The notes beneath the pieces were generated by a model. It saw only the letters and a program-made list of their open reading frames with translations, had not been told where the DNA came from and ran no database searches. Of a DNA stretch of 64,000 nucleotides, positions 1 through 8,072 are shown one piece after another. Origin of the DNA: Bacillus sp. B15-48. Its GTDB lineage: Bacteria > Bacillota > Bacilli > Bacillales > Cytobacillaceae. Positions within the stretch are counted from its first letter, which is position 1. Every line of letters starts with the position of its first letter. The position numbers and the translations under genes were made by a program. The stretch lies in the NCBI RefSeq assembly GCF_016879755.1, contig NZ_WOFU01000001.1, positions 992,001-1,056,000 on the forward strand. Reading direction: 5' to 3'.

Positions 1-339
1 AGGTCCGATTACACGCTCACCCATCGCAATGATATTGCTGTCATTATGAAGGCGCGTTAATTTTGCACTAAATACATCGTGGACGAGCGCACAGCGAATT
101 CCTTTTACTTTATTTGCGGCGATGCTCATGCCAATGCCTGTCCCACAGATAAGAATTCCGCGGTCAAACTCACCTGCGGCCACTTTTTCGGCAACTGGCA
201 AGGCATAATCAGGATAATCAACAGAAGTCTCGCAATCACAACCGAAATCTTCGTATTCAATTCCCAATTCTTCCATTAAAGCTTTAATTTCTTCACGGAT
301 TTTGATTCCGCCGTGGTCAGACGCAATTGCAACTTTCAT
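1..339 (-). CDS. rpiB: Ribose-5-phosphate isomerase B, cut by the left window edge
   Basis: Interconverts ribose 5-phosphate and ribulose 5-phosphate in the cytoplasmic pentose phosphate pathway. The visible 113 residues hold the RpiB hallmarks in order: the N-terminal AIASDHGG strand and loop, the SVDYPDYA segment, and the active-site CGTGIGMSIAANK segment with its cysteine. The family is about 145-150 residues, so the last third lies outside the window. Start is the ATG at 337-339. It reads in the same direction as ywlE and mntP, the order known around ywlF in B. subtilis. The RpiB/LacAB family has close sugar isomerase relatives, but this neighbourhood favours RpiB. Confidence 0.93.
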   Translation of the reverse strand, partial: MKVAIASDHGGIKIREEIKALMEELGIEYEDFGCDCETSVDYPDYALPVAEKVAAGEFDRGILICGTGIGMSIAANKVKGIRCALVHDVFSAKLTRLHNDSNIIAMGERVIGP

Positions 340-403
340 CACTGTTCCCCCTAATAAATTCTATCGTTATTCTCTCACAAACGTCTGAAAATATCATTTA
401 TTT

Positions 404-838
404 TCACCATTTTTCAATCGACTTTTCAATCGCCTTCCTAATTTGTTCAAAAGTGGCACGGTAATTTTCTAGACTGCCGCCATACGGATCGGAAATATCA
501 GCATACCCTTGTTCTCCCGCGAACTCTTTAAGAGTAAATGTTTTTCCATTCGCATTTGGAAAGTTCGTAATAACCGCTTGTTTATGGCTTTCTGTCATCG
601 TTAATACAAACGTTGCCCAGTCCACTTCTTGCACCGATAACTGCGTCGATTGATGCTCGAATTCAATTTCTTGTTCCGCCAACACTTTGAGTGCATTTGC
701 TGAAGCTGGGCTTCCATTAAGCGCATATACTCCTGCTGATTTAACCTGTACAGTGGGAATCTGCTTTGCTTTTAAAATTGCCTCTGCCATCGGGCTGCGG
801 CAAGTATTTCCCGTACAAACAAATAAAACTCTTTCCAT
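404..838 (-). CDS. ywlE: Protein arginine phosphatase YwlE (low-molecular-weight phosphatase fold)
   Basis: Removes phosphate from phosphoarginine, opposing McsB, which marks proteins for ClpCP. The N-terminal P-loop CTGNTCRS supplies the nucleophile Cys8 and Arg14. Thr12 in this loop is the residue known to favour phosphoarginine over phosphotyrosine. The general-acid Asp lies in DPYGGS near residue 117. Length of 144 residues is normal. A strong ribosome site (GGGAGGGTG) sits 6 nt before the ATG at 838. It lies 64 bp downstream of rpiB. McsA/McsB are not in the window. Confidence 0.93.
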   Translation of the reverse strand: MERVLFVCTGNTCRSPMAEAILKAKQIPTVQVKSAGVYALNGSPASANALKVLAEQEIEFEHQSTQLSVQEVDWATFVLTMTESHKQAVITNFPNANGKTFTLKEFAGEQGYADISDPYGGSLENYRATFEQIRKAIEKSIEKW

Positions 839-922
839 TCAGCACACCCTCCCTATCTATTTTTATTATACTTCGTTCTATTAACAGCATAAAGAAAACT
901 CGCCGATTGGCGAGCCTGATTG

Positions 923-1468
923 TTAAAGCGGAAGCAAGAATTTCAGTCCGAAGGCAAGTAAAATGCTACCGCCGAGCGCCTCGCTGTAATTTCCGAGAAA
1001 GCCTTGCATCCTTCTACCGAGCAATAAACCTGCCCAAGTTAATACCGTTGCCACCGCACCAAAGCAAATAAGGACGAGCGCGGTTTTTGCTCCATAAATT
1101 CCAAGCGTTAACCCCGCGGAAAAACTATCAAGGCTCACCCCAAAGGCAAAGAAAATCAGGCCCTTCCCGACTGGCTCAATGAAAGTCGATTCTTCTTCTT
1201 TAAAACTGGACCAGATCATTTGTACCCCTAAAAGAATGAGCAAAAGCCCGCCAAGAACACTTGCTATCGAACCGAATTGTTCAGATAAAAAGCGGCCAGC
1301 AATCATTCCAAATAGCGGCATCCAAATATGAAAAAGACCAATGGTAATGCCTATTTTGAAAATCTGCCTCAGCGTTAGTTTGAACATTCCCATGCCGAGA
1401 CCGACTGAAAATGCGTCCATTCCTAGCGCAAAAGCCATTAAAATGAGGGTAATCAATCCACCAAGCAT
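923..1468 (-). CDS. mntP: Manganese efflux pump MntP
   Basis: Exports Mn(II) across the cytoplasmic membrane. The 181-residue protein is almost all hydrophobic, with about six membrane helices in two homologous halves. Each half has the charged intramembrane signature of the family: GMDAFSVG near the N-terminus and SLDSFSAG in the middle. Length is normal. The equivalent gene in B. subtilis is ywlD, between ywlE and ywlC, as here. An inverted repeat sits directly upstream. I see no yybP-ykoY riboswitch that I could defend. Confidence 0.9.
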   Translation of the reverse strand: MLGGLITLILMAFALGMDAFSVGLGMGMFKLTLRQIFKIGITIGLFHIWMPLFGMIAGRFLSEQFGSIASVLGGLLLILLGVQMIWSSFKEEESTFIEPVGKGLIFFAFGVSLDSFSAGLTLGIYGAKTALVLICFGAVATVLTWAGLLLGRRMQGFLGNYSEALGGSILLAFGLKFLLPL

Positions 1469-1479
1469 CTTTTAGCCTC

Positions 1480-1513
1480 CCTTGGACTTGCTATACAAGC
1501 ATATGCACGTCCA
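1480..1513 (-). promoter_or_regulatory. Inverted repeat in the mntP leader
   Basis: CTTGGAC and GTCCAAG arms flank a loop of about 20 nt, itself holding a smaller TTGC/GCAC pairing, starting about 12 bp upstream of the mntP start. It could be an RNA hairpin near the ribosome site or a protein operator. There is no U-run typical of a terminator. Function is not known. Confidence 0.4.
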
Positions 1514-1544
1514 AGAGGGTTTAGAAGTGAGGATTTTCAGGTGG

Positions 1545-2085
1545 GTTGTTTTAATGAGAGTGGTGGAATTTTAGTTGGGGGAGGTTGGTTTGATGAGAGT
1601 GGTGGAATTTTAGTTGGGGGAGGTTGTTTAATCAAGTAGTGGATTTTAGTTGAGGTAAGTTGTTTAATCCGAGTAGTGGGATAAACCGTGTTTATGAGCC
1701 TGTTTTAATACTAGTACTGGGAATAAGTCCATTTTGGGCCGTGTTTTATTACTAGTACTTGGATTAAGTCGATTTTTTGCCGTTTTTTATTGCTAGTACT
1801 GGGATTATATCGGCGTTTTAACCTTCGTTTATTGCCAGTACTCGGATTAACAGCTCATTTTACGCCGTTTTATTTCGAGTACTAGCAATATATCAACGAA
1901 ATTTACTGTTTTTAATCCGAGTACTTGGATAAAAAAACGTGTTACCAGCATTATCGCTCAAAAAACTTAAGATGCTCTTCGGCCAAATGTTCATAAATGA
2001 CCTTTCCTTGAAAAAACATACATAATTAACTGTGCTTTTAGCCAGTACTCAAATAGCGTTATTCCGCTCCAGTACTGCTACACTC
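1545..2085 (+). repeat. Dispersed repeat array 1 (about 40-bp units around AGTACT)
   Basis: This 640-bp gene-free gap is filled by degenerate units about 38-44 bp long. The first three (about 1553-1660) share AGTGGTGGAATTTTAGTTG. The following ones carry the form TTGCTAGTACTGGGATTA, with an AGTACT palindrome at the core. The array ends in a non-repeated tail (about 1925-2000) containing CCAGCATTATCGCTCAAAA. The same units in the same order, with the same tail, occur at 16240-16760, and inverted at 7330-7870 and 33405-34020. No convincing reading frame is present. Confidence 0.85.
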
Positions 2086-2108
2086 TATTCGCTCAACCAC
2101 ACTAAACA

Positions 2109-3152
2109 CTACAAAACGATCACCGGAAAGCCCGAAGCTTTCGTCAGTCTGTTCATAATCGCAACGCCGACGCCAGTTTCGGGAAATACTTCGCCATAAA
2201 TGACGTCGATTTCCTGCTCATTAAATGTCCGTAACGTATCATACAATGCTTCGGCAACGGTTTCGAGCTCGCCCCGACGTCCACAAGCAAGGACAACATC
2301 GGCGTCATACGCTAGCCGATTTTCCTCTGTCGTCATGACAGCAACCTTTTTCCCCGCTGCCCGCTTTTCATTCACAAGCCGTTGAATGTCACAAACTTCA
2401 CCATCTACTAAATAAAGCGGCGCGTTCGGTGCGTAATGCCGGTATTTCATTCCAGGTGATTTCGGAGCCGCATTCGGATCGGTTAAAGCAGGATCTGCAG
2501 CGACTTCGCCAACAACCAGTTCAAGCTGCTCGCGAGTAATTCCGCCCGGACGTAATATTATTGGGATTTCCCCAGTACAATCAACCACCGTTGACTCAAC
2601 GCCCACTCCAGTCGCACCGCCATCAATGATACCAGCAATTCTCCCGTTTAAATCATGCCAAACATGCTCAGCAGTCGTCGGGCTCGGCTGACCTGATAAA
2701 TTCGCACTCGGAGCAGCAATTGGCAGCCCGGACGCTGCAATGACCGCAAGCGCAATTGGATGATTCGGCATCCTGATTGCAACCGTCGATAATCCCGCAG
2801 TCGCCACACCGGATAATTTTCCGGACTTTTTTGTTAAAATTAGCGTCAATGGACCTGGCCAAAAGGCATCCATCAGCTGCTGGGCTGATTCCGTTACTTC
2901 CTGAACAAAATCTGTCAACTGGTCAAGATTTGCAATATGAATAATCAACGGATTATCCCCAGGTCGACCTTTCGCTTCGAAGATTTTTGCTACCGCCTCG
3001 TCGCTTTCGGCATTGCCACCAAGTCCATACACCGTTTCTGTTGGCAGTGCAACAACTTCATTTTGCTTTAAACAATCTGCTGCTTCGACAATTTGTGGAT
3101 ATGTTAATAAATTATCCACAATGTTATCCACTTTCCACATTTTCGTTTCCAT
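2109..3152 (-). CDS. ywlC: Threonylcarbamoyl-AMP synthase, Sua5 type
   Basis: Makes threonylcarbamoyl-AMP from threonine, bicarbonate and ATP for the t6A modification of ANN-decoding tRNAs. The N-terminal YrdC/TsaC domain (about residues 15-215) includes PTETVYGLGGNA, the KGRPGDNPLIIH nucleotide segment and SANLSGQPSPT. The remaining C-terminal part is the Sua5 domain. The 347-residue length fits the long Sua5 form. I chose the ATG at 3152 because AAGGTGG lies about 8 nt upstream and the product then starts like YwlC of B. subtilis. An in-frame start at 3191 has no ribosome site. Its 5' end lies within a DnaA-box cluster. Confidence 0.93.
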   Translation of the reverse strand: METKMWKVDNIVDNLLTYPQIVEAADCLKQNEVVALPTETVYGLGGNAESDEAVAKIFEAKGRPGDNPLIIHIANLDQLTDFVQEVTESAQQLMDAFWPGPLTLILTKKSGKLSGVATAGLSTVAIRMPNHPIALAVIAASGLPIAAPSANLSGQPSPTTAEHVWHDLNGRIAGIIDGGATGVGVESTVVDCTGEIPIILRPGGITREQLELVVGEVAADPALTDPNAAPKSPGMKYRHYAPNAPLYLVDGEVCDIQRLVNEKRAAGKKVAVMTTEENRLAYDADVVLACGRRGELETVAEALYDTLRTFNEQEIDVIYGEVFPETGVGVAIMNRLTKASGFPVIVL

Positions 3153-3452
3153 ACTTGTCCACCTTTTTATATCACAATCATTTATCCCCAATATATTCCC
3201 GTTTATCCGACATTTTTCGATTAATTTCTATGAAAGTATAAAAGAAGAATTCGAGAATAACAAGGCTTTATCCACAAATTGTGAATAGTATGGACGAAAA
3301 AGTGGATAACTTTGTGAAAATATCCACAGTTTTCACTTACTTATGAGTTATCCACAGTTTTTACAGTCATTTCCATTATAAACGCGTTATCCACATTTAG
3401 TACTTGCTTAAAATGGAGATTTTGATGCAAGCATTCTGGGAAGTTATCCACT
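3094..3452. promoter_or_regulatory. DnaA-box cluster at the ywlC/ywlB junction
   Basis: Four exact TTATCCACA boxes lie at 3112-3120, 3268-3276, 3348-3356 and 3387-3395. One-mismatch boxes lie at 3094-3102, 3124-3132, 3182-3190, 3280-3288, 3301-3309, 3320-3328 and 3444-3452, on both strands. Several sit inside the ends of the flanking genes, so the 3' codons of ywlB encode boxes. From memory, B. subtilis has a DnaA-box cluster at this same ywlC-ywlB position that titrates DnaA and restrains initiation. I see no AT-rich unwinding region and do not call it an origin. Confidence 0.85.
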
Positions 3453-3796
3453 TTCATAAAACCAATTTTATTAAAAAATGGCAGCGCGGTTTCTTTATTT
3501 GTAACAAGATAGAGTGATGAAAGCTGTTTGCTTTCCGCAATCCGAATGACACGATCGAATAAAAGTAATACTTGGACTTTCGTCGTCGTCGGTGAGACAA
3601 CAAATGAGCGCAATAACCCAACATTGTCAATCGGCTCAATGCCAATACACGCCTTCAACTTCCCCTGTTTTGTTTCCAATAACGAATAATATTCTATACA
3701 ATCTTCCAACCCATTTGCGTCTAAGTTGGCCTCTACTAAAAATGATTCAAGCCTTTCAATATCCTTTCGATCTGCGTTACGAATCGTTTCTTCCAT
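3341..3796 (-). CDS. ywlB: GNAT-family N-acetyltransferase, YwlB type
   Basis: A 151-residue acetyl-CoA dependent acyltransferase of unknown substrate. The GNAT core is visible: the IGIEPIDNVGLLRSFVV strand leading to a degraded acetyl-CoA loop, then the SLYLVTNKETALPFFNKIGF block typical of family members near ArgA/YwlB. The ATG at 3796 has GGGAAGG just upstream; a GTG at 3808 is the alternative. The last codons overlap DnaA boxes, so the C-terminus is probably shaped by the DNA signal. Position matches ywlB in B. subtilis. Confidence 0.8.
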   Translation of the reverse strand: MEETIRNADRKDIERLESFLVEANLDANGLEDCIEYYSLLETKQGKLKACIGIEPIDNVGLLRSFVVSPTTTKVQVLLLFDRVIRIAESKQLSSLYLVTNKETALPFFNKIGFMKVDNFPECLHQNLHFKQVLNVDNAFIMEMTVKTVDNS

Positions 3797-3904
3797 TTTC
3801 CTTCCCACCCCATTTTTTTCAGATTCTACTATATATGTATGGAGAAACGAGAAAAGTAGAACAAGCAGATTACGAAATGCTAGAATAAGAGAAATGATTT
3901 AGTT

Positions 3905-3933
3905 TTCACAGAAATGTAACTAACTTATATATA
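3905..3933 (+). promoter_or_regulatory. Possible sigma-A promoter of cueP
   Basis: TTCACA (3905-3910) and TATATA (3928-3933) are separated by 17 bp, 64 bp before the cueP start. The -35 is a 5 of 6 match and the -10 a 4 of 6 match. No copper operator of the CsoR type was recognised nearby. Confidence 0.4.
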
Positions 3934-3997
3934 GTAGTAAAACTTATGTGCTAAAATAGGATTGCTAATAAAATATGAGATAGTAGGTGAACATGAA

Positions 3998-4531
3998 GTG
4001 AAAAGAGCCATCCTCGCGTTTTTTAGCTTGATTGCTATTGCTTTCTTAGCCGCTTGCGGAGCAAATGACGAAAGCAAGGCACCAATCGAAAGCGAAACGG
4101 AAAACATTAAAGAATTGGTCCATGAGTATAGCGTCGGCAAGATATCCGACCAGACTGCTTCCATTACTTCGCATCAACTGATCGTTACGAACAGCGATGA
4201 CACGCAAGAAATTTATGCATTGCCTGCTGATGAATTCTTTGTCTCGATCGCACCGTTCATCACCAATACCCATCCTTGACAAATTCATAGCTTGACAGGT
4301 TGTCAAGGTGAGATGGTTGAAGAACAGTTTAACGTCTTGATTGAAGACAGTGAAGGCAATATCATTATTGATGAAACATTGACCACTTTAGCGAACGGAT
4401 TTATCGATTTATGGTTGCCGCGCGACGAAACGTACTCCGTCAAAATTGAACAAGACGGAAAAGCAGCCGAATTAGAAATTTCCACTTTTGAAGGCGACGA
4501 CACATGTATCACAACGATGCAATTGACATAA
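3998..4531 (+). CDS. cueP: CueP-family copper lipoprotein with an in-frame TGA (candidate selenoprotein)
   Basis: CueP proteins bind and probably reduce copper outside the cytoplasm. The GTG at 3998 follows AGGTGA and opens a lipoprotein signal peptide with lipobox LAAC (Cys20). The frame meets TGA at 4277-4279 (codon 94), exactly where CueP has its first conserved cysteine after His-Pro, then continues to 4531 with IHSLTGCQGEM, NGFIDLWLPRDETY and the final DDTCITTMQLT. Positions 94, 102 and 170 reproduce the 8- and 68-residue spacing of the three cysteines of Salmonella CueP (96, 104, 172, from memory). The complete product would be 177 residues. A hairpin with a GG loop follows the TGA. The same window encodes a selenocysteine formate dehydrogenase, so read-through as Sec is plausible. 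The alternative is a nonsense mutation or base-call error in a cysteine codon. Confidence 0.8.
4291..4307 (+). promoter_or_regulatory. SECIS-like hairpin behind the cueP TGA
   Basis: CTTGACA (4291-4297) pairs perfectly with TGTCAAG (4301-4307) around a GGT loop. The first loop base lies 18 nt after the TGA. Bacterial SECIS elements, as I recall the criteria, need an apical loop about 16-37 nt after the TGA with a G among its first two bases; both hold. The bulged U of the E. coli element is not evident. The hairpin is inside the coding region, as bacterial elements must be. Confidence 0.6.
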
Positions 4532-4533
4532 TG

Positions 4534-4567
4534 AAAACAACGCTCAGAGCTCTGAGCGTTGTTTTTT
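4534..4567. terminator. Bidirectional terminator between cueP and spoIIR
   Basis: A perfect palindrome centred on GAGCTC (arms AACAACGCTCAGAG) with A-run on the left and T-run on the right. It lies just after the cueP stop and just before the convergent spoIIR end, so it can serve both genes. Confidence 0.9.
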
Positions 4568-4569
4568 TA

Positions 4570-5211
4570 TTAACCAAATAGTTTGTTCCAGAGGTCGACT
4601 AAGAAGAATTTTACTTCAACTGGTTCTTCATCTTGTGGTTCATAAAGTGGCGCTTCTTCCTCTGAATTCACCGCTACTTCAGGTCCATCTTCAAATCCTG
4701 GACTTGTCGCTTCTCCATTCGAAAAATCAAGGAAACATAGTGGCGGAAACAGCACGCACCACCAATTTGAGCCCGAACCTTTCCCAAGGGTAATTAGCAC
4801 TGCTTCGTATTCACCGGCCGGATAAAGAAACTGCCCATAAAGCTTCGTTGGGAATTTAACTGTACTAAATTCCGCTTTCACCGCTTGATTGCTCCCGTTC
4901 GCTGCAACGACCTCTTCAGCAATCTTTTGCAGTTCAGGAATGCCTTCCTTAATTACGTTTCTCGCCTCTTCAAGCGAAAGCAACGCTTCTACCCAACTAG
5001 TAATTTCTGCATTGACGGCATCTCTCACTTGACGTTTAATTTCTTGGTCTTTCGCTAAATCACTTTCAGCAAGAATTCGTAAGCGAATCGCTTCATTTGG
5101 AATCACCATCGGATCATTTGATGTCGCTTCTGTCGTTGGCATATATAAATTTAAAATGGTCGCAGTACATAATAAAATTAAATAAAGTTCAGCAAGTCGT
5201 TTCTGTTTCAC
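4570..5211 (-). CDS. spoIIR: Stage II sporulation protein R (SpoIIR)
   Basis: Secreted signal made in the forespore under sigma-F; it activates SpoIIGA so that pro-sigma-E is processed in the mother cell. The 213-residue product starts with a membrane-targeting hydrophobic segment (about residues 7-23). It then shows the family core IPNEAIRLRILAESDLAKDQ and, further on, the LYGQFLYPAGEYEAVLITLGKGSGSNWWCVLFPPLCF stretch typical of SpoIIR, described here by its first part LYGQFLYPAGEYEAV and its WWCVLFPPLC part. The tail is acidic. A GTG at 5211 is the start, with GGATGGTG upstream. Convergent with cueP, upstream of prmC as in B. subtilis. Confidence 0.94.
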   Translation of the reverse strand: MKQKRLAELYLILLCTATILNLYMPTTEATSNDPMVIPNEAIRLRILAESDLAKDQEIKRQVRDAVNAEITSWVEALLSLEEARNVIKEGIPELQKIAEEVVAANGSNQAVKAEFSTVKFPTKLYGQFLYPAGEYEAVLITLGKGSGSNWWCVLFPPLCFLDFSNGEATSPGFEDGPEVAVNSEEEAPLYEPQDEEPVEVKFFLVDLWNKLFG

Positions 5212-5297
5212 TTTCTAGCACCATCCCTTCACTAGTCACAGTGTGGACAGATTGCTAGATTCTTAAACTCTTAATTTTTAAAAAACGAGCAGAATTT

Positions 5298-6164
5298 TTA
5301 TCTGCCCGTTAACTCGGCAAACACCATCCGGTCCTTGCCATTAAGATCATTGACAACCTCTATCTTCGCTTTCGAGAACGTTTGCCGCAGCATTTGCGCG
5401 ACAGCTTCACCCTGGCCTGCACCAATTTCAAAGGCAACAAGCGCGGTTTCATTTAAAACAAGGGGAAGCTCCTCCATAAAGCGGCGGTATAAATCAAGGC
5501 CATCCTCGCCAGCAAACAACGCAAGATGCGGTTCATGCTCGGTGACTACTTCTGACATCCAGCTCGCATCACTCACGGGGATATATGGAGGGTTCGAAAT
5601 AATCACATCAAACTTCCTCCCACTCGCGATCAATGGCTGCAGCAAATCACCTTGAAGAAATTCTATTTCCGCGCTCAAATTGGCGGCATTTTTCTTCGCG
5701 ATTGCTAATGCCTCGTTAGAAACGTCTGTCGCGGTCACCTTTAAGCCTGGATTTTCCAACTTCAATGTCACCGCAATTGCGCCGCTCCCTGTGCCAATAT
5801 CCGCTAACTCAAACTCTGTCTCGCTTCCGAATATTCGCGTTAAACGTTCAAGCGTCCCGATCACCAACTCCTCAGTCTCCGGACGCGGAATGAGCACTGC
5901 TTCGTTGACAGCAAAGGTCCGATCGAAAAACTCTTCCTTGCCGATAATATATTGGACAGGAACACCTTGATAATGACGCTCGACCGCTTGTTGAAACGCA
6001 GACCATTGCTCAGCGCTCAAGTTTTCGCGTAAATTTGCGAACAGCTGGGCGCGGCCCATTTTTGTTACAGCGCGCAGCAACAGCTCACCCGCGTTTTCGT
6101 CCCGCTTGTTTTCTTTTAAAAAAGAAGAAGCCCAGTTTAGGGCTTCATAAATCAGCTTACTCAT
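5298..6164 (-). CDS. prmC: Release factor glutamine methyltransferase PrmC
   Basis: Methylates the glutamine of the GGQ motif in release factors using S-adenosylmethionine. The 288-residue protein has the helical N-terminal domain, a methyltransferase domain with the [16 protein letters not shown] binding loop, and the catalytic NPPY motif in [13 protein letters not shown] chose the ATG at 6164 because GAGGAAG lies 7 nt upstream. This makes it overlap the prfA stop by 8 bp, so the methyltransferase and its substrate are translationally coupled. An in-frame TTG at 6179 is unlikely. Confidence 0.95.
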   Translation of the reverse strand: MSKLIYEALNWASSFLKENKRDENAGELLLRAVTKMGRAQLFANLRENLSAEQWSAFQQAVERHYQGVPVQYIIGKEEFFDRTFAVNEAVLIPRPETEELVIGTLERLTRIFGSETEFELADIGTGSGAIAVTLKLENPGLKVTATDVSNEALAIAKKNAANLSAEIEFLQGDLLQPLIASGRKFDVIISNPPYIPVSDASWMSEVVTEHEPHLALFAGEDGLDLYRRFMEELPLVLNETALVAFEIGAGQGEAVAQMLRQTFSKAKIEVVNDLNGKDRMVFAELTGR

Positions 6165-7230
6165 TGGACGCTTCCTCAAGTCGACTCGACTGATCTTCCA
6201 TAATCAAGGCATCGATGATTTCATCTAGTTTCCCTTGGAGAATTTGATCGAGCTTTTGAATCGTTAAACCGATGCGGTGATCGGTCACACGGTTTTGCGG
6301 GAAGTTGTACGTACGGATTCGCTCTGAACGATCGCCAGTTCCAACCGCAGATTTCCGCACTTGGTCATATTCCGCTTGTGCTTCACGCTGAAATTTATCG
6401 TAGACGCGCGCGCGTAAGACCTTCATCGCCTTGTCTCTATTTTTATGCTGAGATTTCTCATCTTGAATCGAAACAACAATTCCCGTTGGAAGATGCGTTA
6501 ACCGAACAGCTGACATTGTCGTGTTAACGCTCTGTCCGCCTGCACCGCTTGAAGCAAAGGTATCAAAGCGGATATCTTTATCATGCAGTTGGATTTCGAC
6601 TTCTTCTGCTTCAGGTAGACAAGCAACGGTCGCCGTTGAAGTATGAATCCGCCCGCCAGACTCAGTTTCCGGCACACGCTGAACACGGTGCGCACCATTT
6701 TCAAACTTAAATTTTGAATAGGCGCCACGCCCATTGACCATAAAAATAATTTCTTTAAAACCGCCGACTCCCGTTGTTGTCGCTTCCATGAGTTCAACTT
6801 TCCAGCCTTGGGCTTCGGCAAACCGGCTATACATCCGATACAGGTCACCTGCAAATAGGGCCGCTTCGTCGCCACCAGCCGCGCCACGGATTTCCATAAT
6901 GACGTTTTTATCATCATTCGGGTCTTTTGGAATCAACAATATCTTCAGTTTTGCTTCGAGTTCTTCCATTTTATCTTCTAGTTCAGAAACTTCTTCCTTT
7001 ACCATTTCTCGCATGTCCGCATCAAGTTTTTCACCAAGCATCGCTTTCGCATCTTGAAGTTGGGATTTGATATCTTTATACTCACGGTAAACTTGTACGG
7101 TTTCTTGTATATCTGATTGTTCTTTCGAGTATTCCCGCAGCTTTGTGGGATTATTAACGATATCAGGATCACTTAAAAGCTCATTCAGCCTTTCATAACG
7201 ATCCTCTACGGCTTGAAGACGATCAAACAT
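6157..7230 (-). CDS. prfA: Peptide chain release factor 1
   Basis: Ends translation at UAA and UAG. The 357-residue product carries the long N-terminal coiled helices, a stop-codon recognition domain, and the GGQ loop in [12 protein letters not shown] followed by [15 protein letters not shown] chose the ATG at 7230, which has GAGGTG 7 nt upstream; the ATG at 7236 would place the ribosome site too close. RF1 does not read UGA, which matters here because this organism appears to recode UGA in at least one gene. First gene of a coupled pair with prmC. Confidence 0.96.
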   Translation of the reverse strand: MFDRLQAVEDRYERLNELLSDPDIVNNPTKLREYSKEQSDIQETVQVYREYKDIKSQLQDAKAMLGEKLDADMREMVKEEVSELEDKMEELEAKLKILLIPKDPNDDKNVIMEIRGAAGGDEAALFAGDLYRMYSRFAEAQGWKVELMEATTTGVGGFKEIIFMVNGRGAYSKFKFENGAHRVQRVPETESGGRIHTSTATVACLPEAEEVEIQLHDKDIRFDTFASSGAGGQSVNTTMSAVRLTHLPTGIVVSIQDEKSQHKNRDKAMKVLRARVYDKFQREAQAEYDQVRKSAVGTGDRSERIRTYNFPQNRVTDHRIGLTIQKLDQILQGKLDEIIDALIMEDQSSRLEEASNE

Positions 7231-7329
7231 AGTCATTCACCTCAATGTTTGTATATTAAAACAGTTAGTATCATTTTAACCCATAACTCTTTAATTATAG
7301 TATAACTGAGTGGTATCGTCAAAGTCACA

Positions 7330-7870
7330 TTGCCAATTCAATTTTCAATAAAAGTACTGGCAAGCGATATATGACCAATCGAGGTTTTTAATCCGAGTAC
7401 TCGGTAAAAACGCAGTTAGTTTTCAGAAAAAGGTCACTTTTGAACATTTGGCTGAAGAAACTCGCTAGCTTTTTGAACGATAATGCTAGTAACGCGTTTT
7501 TTAATCCAAGTACTCGGATTAAAAACAGTCAATTTTGTTGATATATTGCTAGTACTCGTATTAAAACGGCGTAAAATAAGCTGTTAATCCGAGTACTAGC
7601 ATTAAAATGAGGTCAAAACATCAATTTAATCCCTGTACTAGCAATAAAAAACCGCCAAAAATGGACTTATTCCAAGTACTAGCATTAAAACAGACCCATC
7701 ATCCCCGATAACCCTAGTACTAGCATTAAAACAGATCTATAAACAGAGGTAATGCGAGTACTAGCAATTTAAAAATCAACATGATCGTTGTTGAATTACC
7801 AGTACTAAAATTAAAAACAAACCTTTACAATTTTATTGCTTTATTGCTAGTAATGGGATTATCTTTACTC
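7330..7870 (-). repeat. Dispersed repeat array 2 (about 40-bp units around AGTACT)
   Basis: About ten units with the core TAATCCGAGTACTAGCA or its relatives, inverted relative to arrays 1 and 3. The tail (about 7440-7500, ACGATAATGCTAGTAACGC) comes first on the plus strand, matching the tails of the other arrays. The array fills most of the 797-bp gap between prfA and tdk. In B. subtilis several genes (ywkD, racA, ywkB, maeA) sit here; none is present. Confidence 0.85.
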
Positions 7871-8027
7871 TTTTTAAGTCATTTATACCCTAACACCCCA
7901 TAAAAATGACTGCCATCCAAAGAATGACAGCCGTCCAAGAAAGGATTTTATCCATTCATTTCAATAGTAAAAGTATAATGACCCGAGAAAAACAGTTGGC
8001 TCTATTTTTCCATAGATGTTACATGTT

Positions 8028-8072
8028 TTAGGAAAAATTTAGGGAAACAGCAGAACCGTCCCCATGTTTCAT
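8028..8072 (-). repeat. 3'-end hairpin repeat, copy 1, inside the tdk frame
   Basis: On the minus strand this reads ATGGGGACGGTTCTGCTG then TTTCCCTAAATTTTTCC. It matches copies at 16139-16176 and 28503-28545 almost base for base. ACGG and CCGT (here CTGT) can pair around TTCTG, and a T-run follows. Here it is translated as the end of thymidine kinase. Confidence 0.75.

Noticed and set aside
3094-3452. A replication origin
   Set aside because: There are many DnaA boxes but no AT-rich unwinding trio region and no dnaA or dnaN; a known box cluster at this locus explains it better.
4292-4531. A separate 79-residue gene downstream of a 105-residue gene at cueP
   Set aside because: Both parts are in one frame, join at a TGA, and together make one complete CueP protein; the second part has no ribosome site of its own.
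7330-7870. Regularly spaced repeats that look like a CRISPR array
   Set aside because: The units are degenerate, the text between them is also shared with other arrays instead of unique, the core is a short palindrome, and no cas genes are near.
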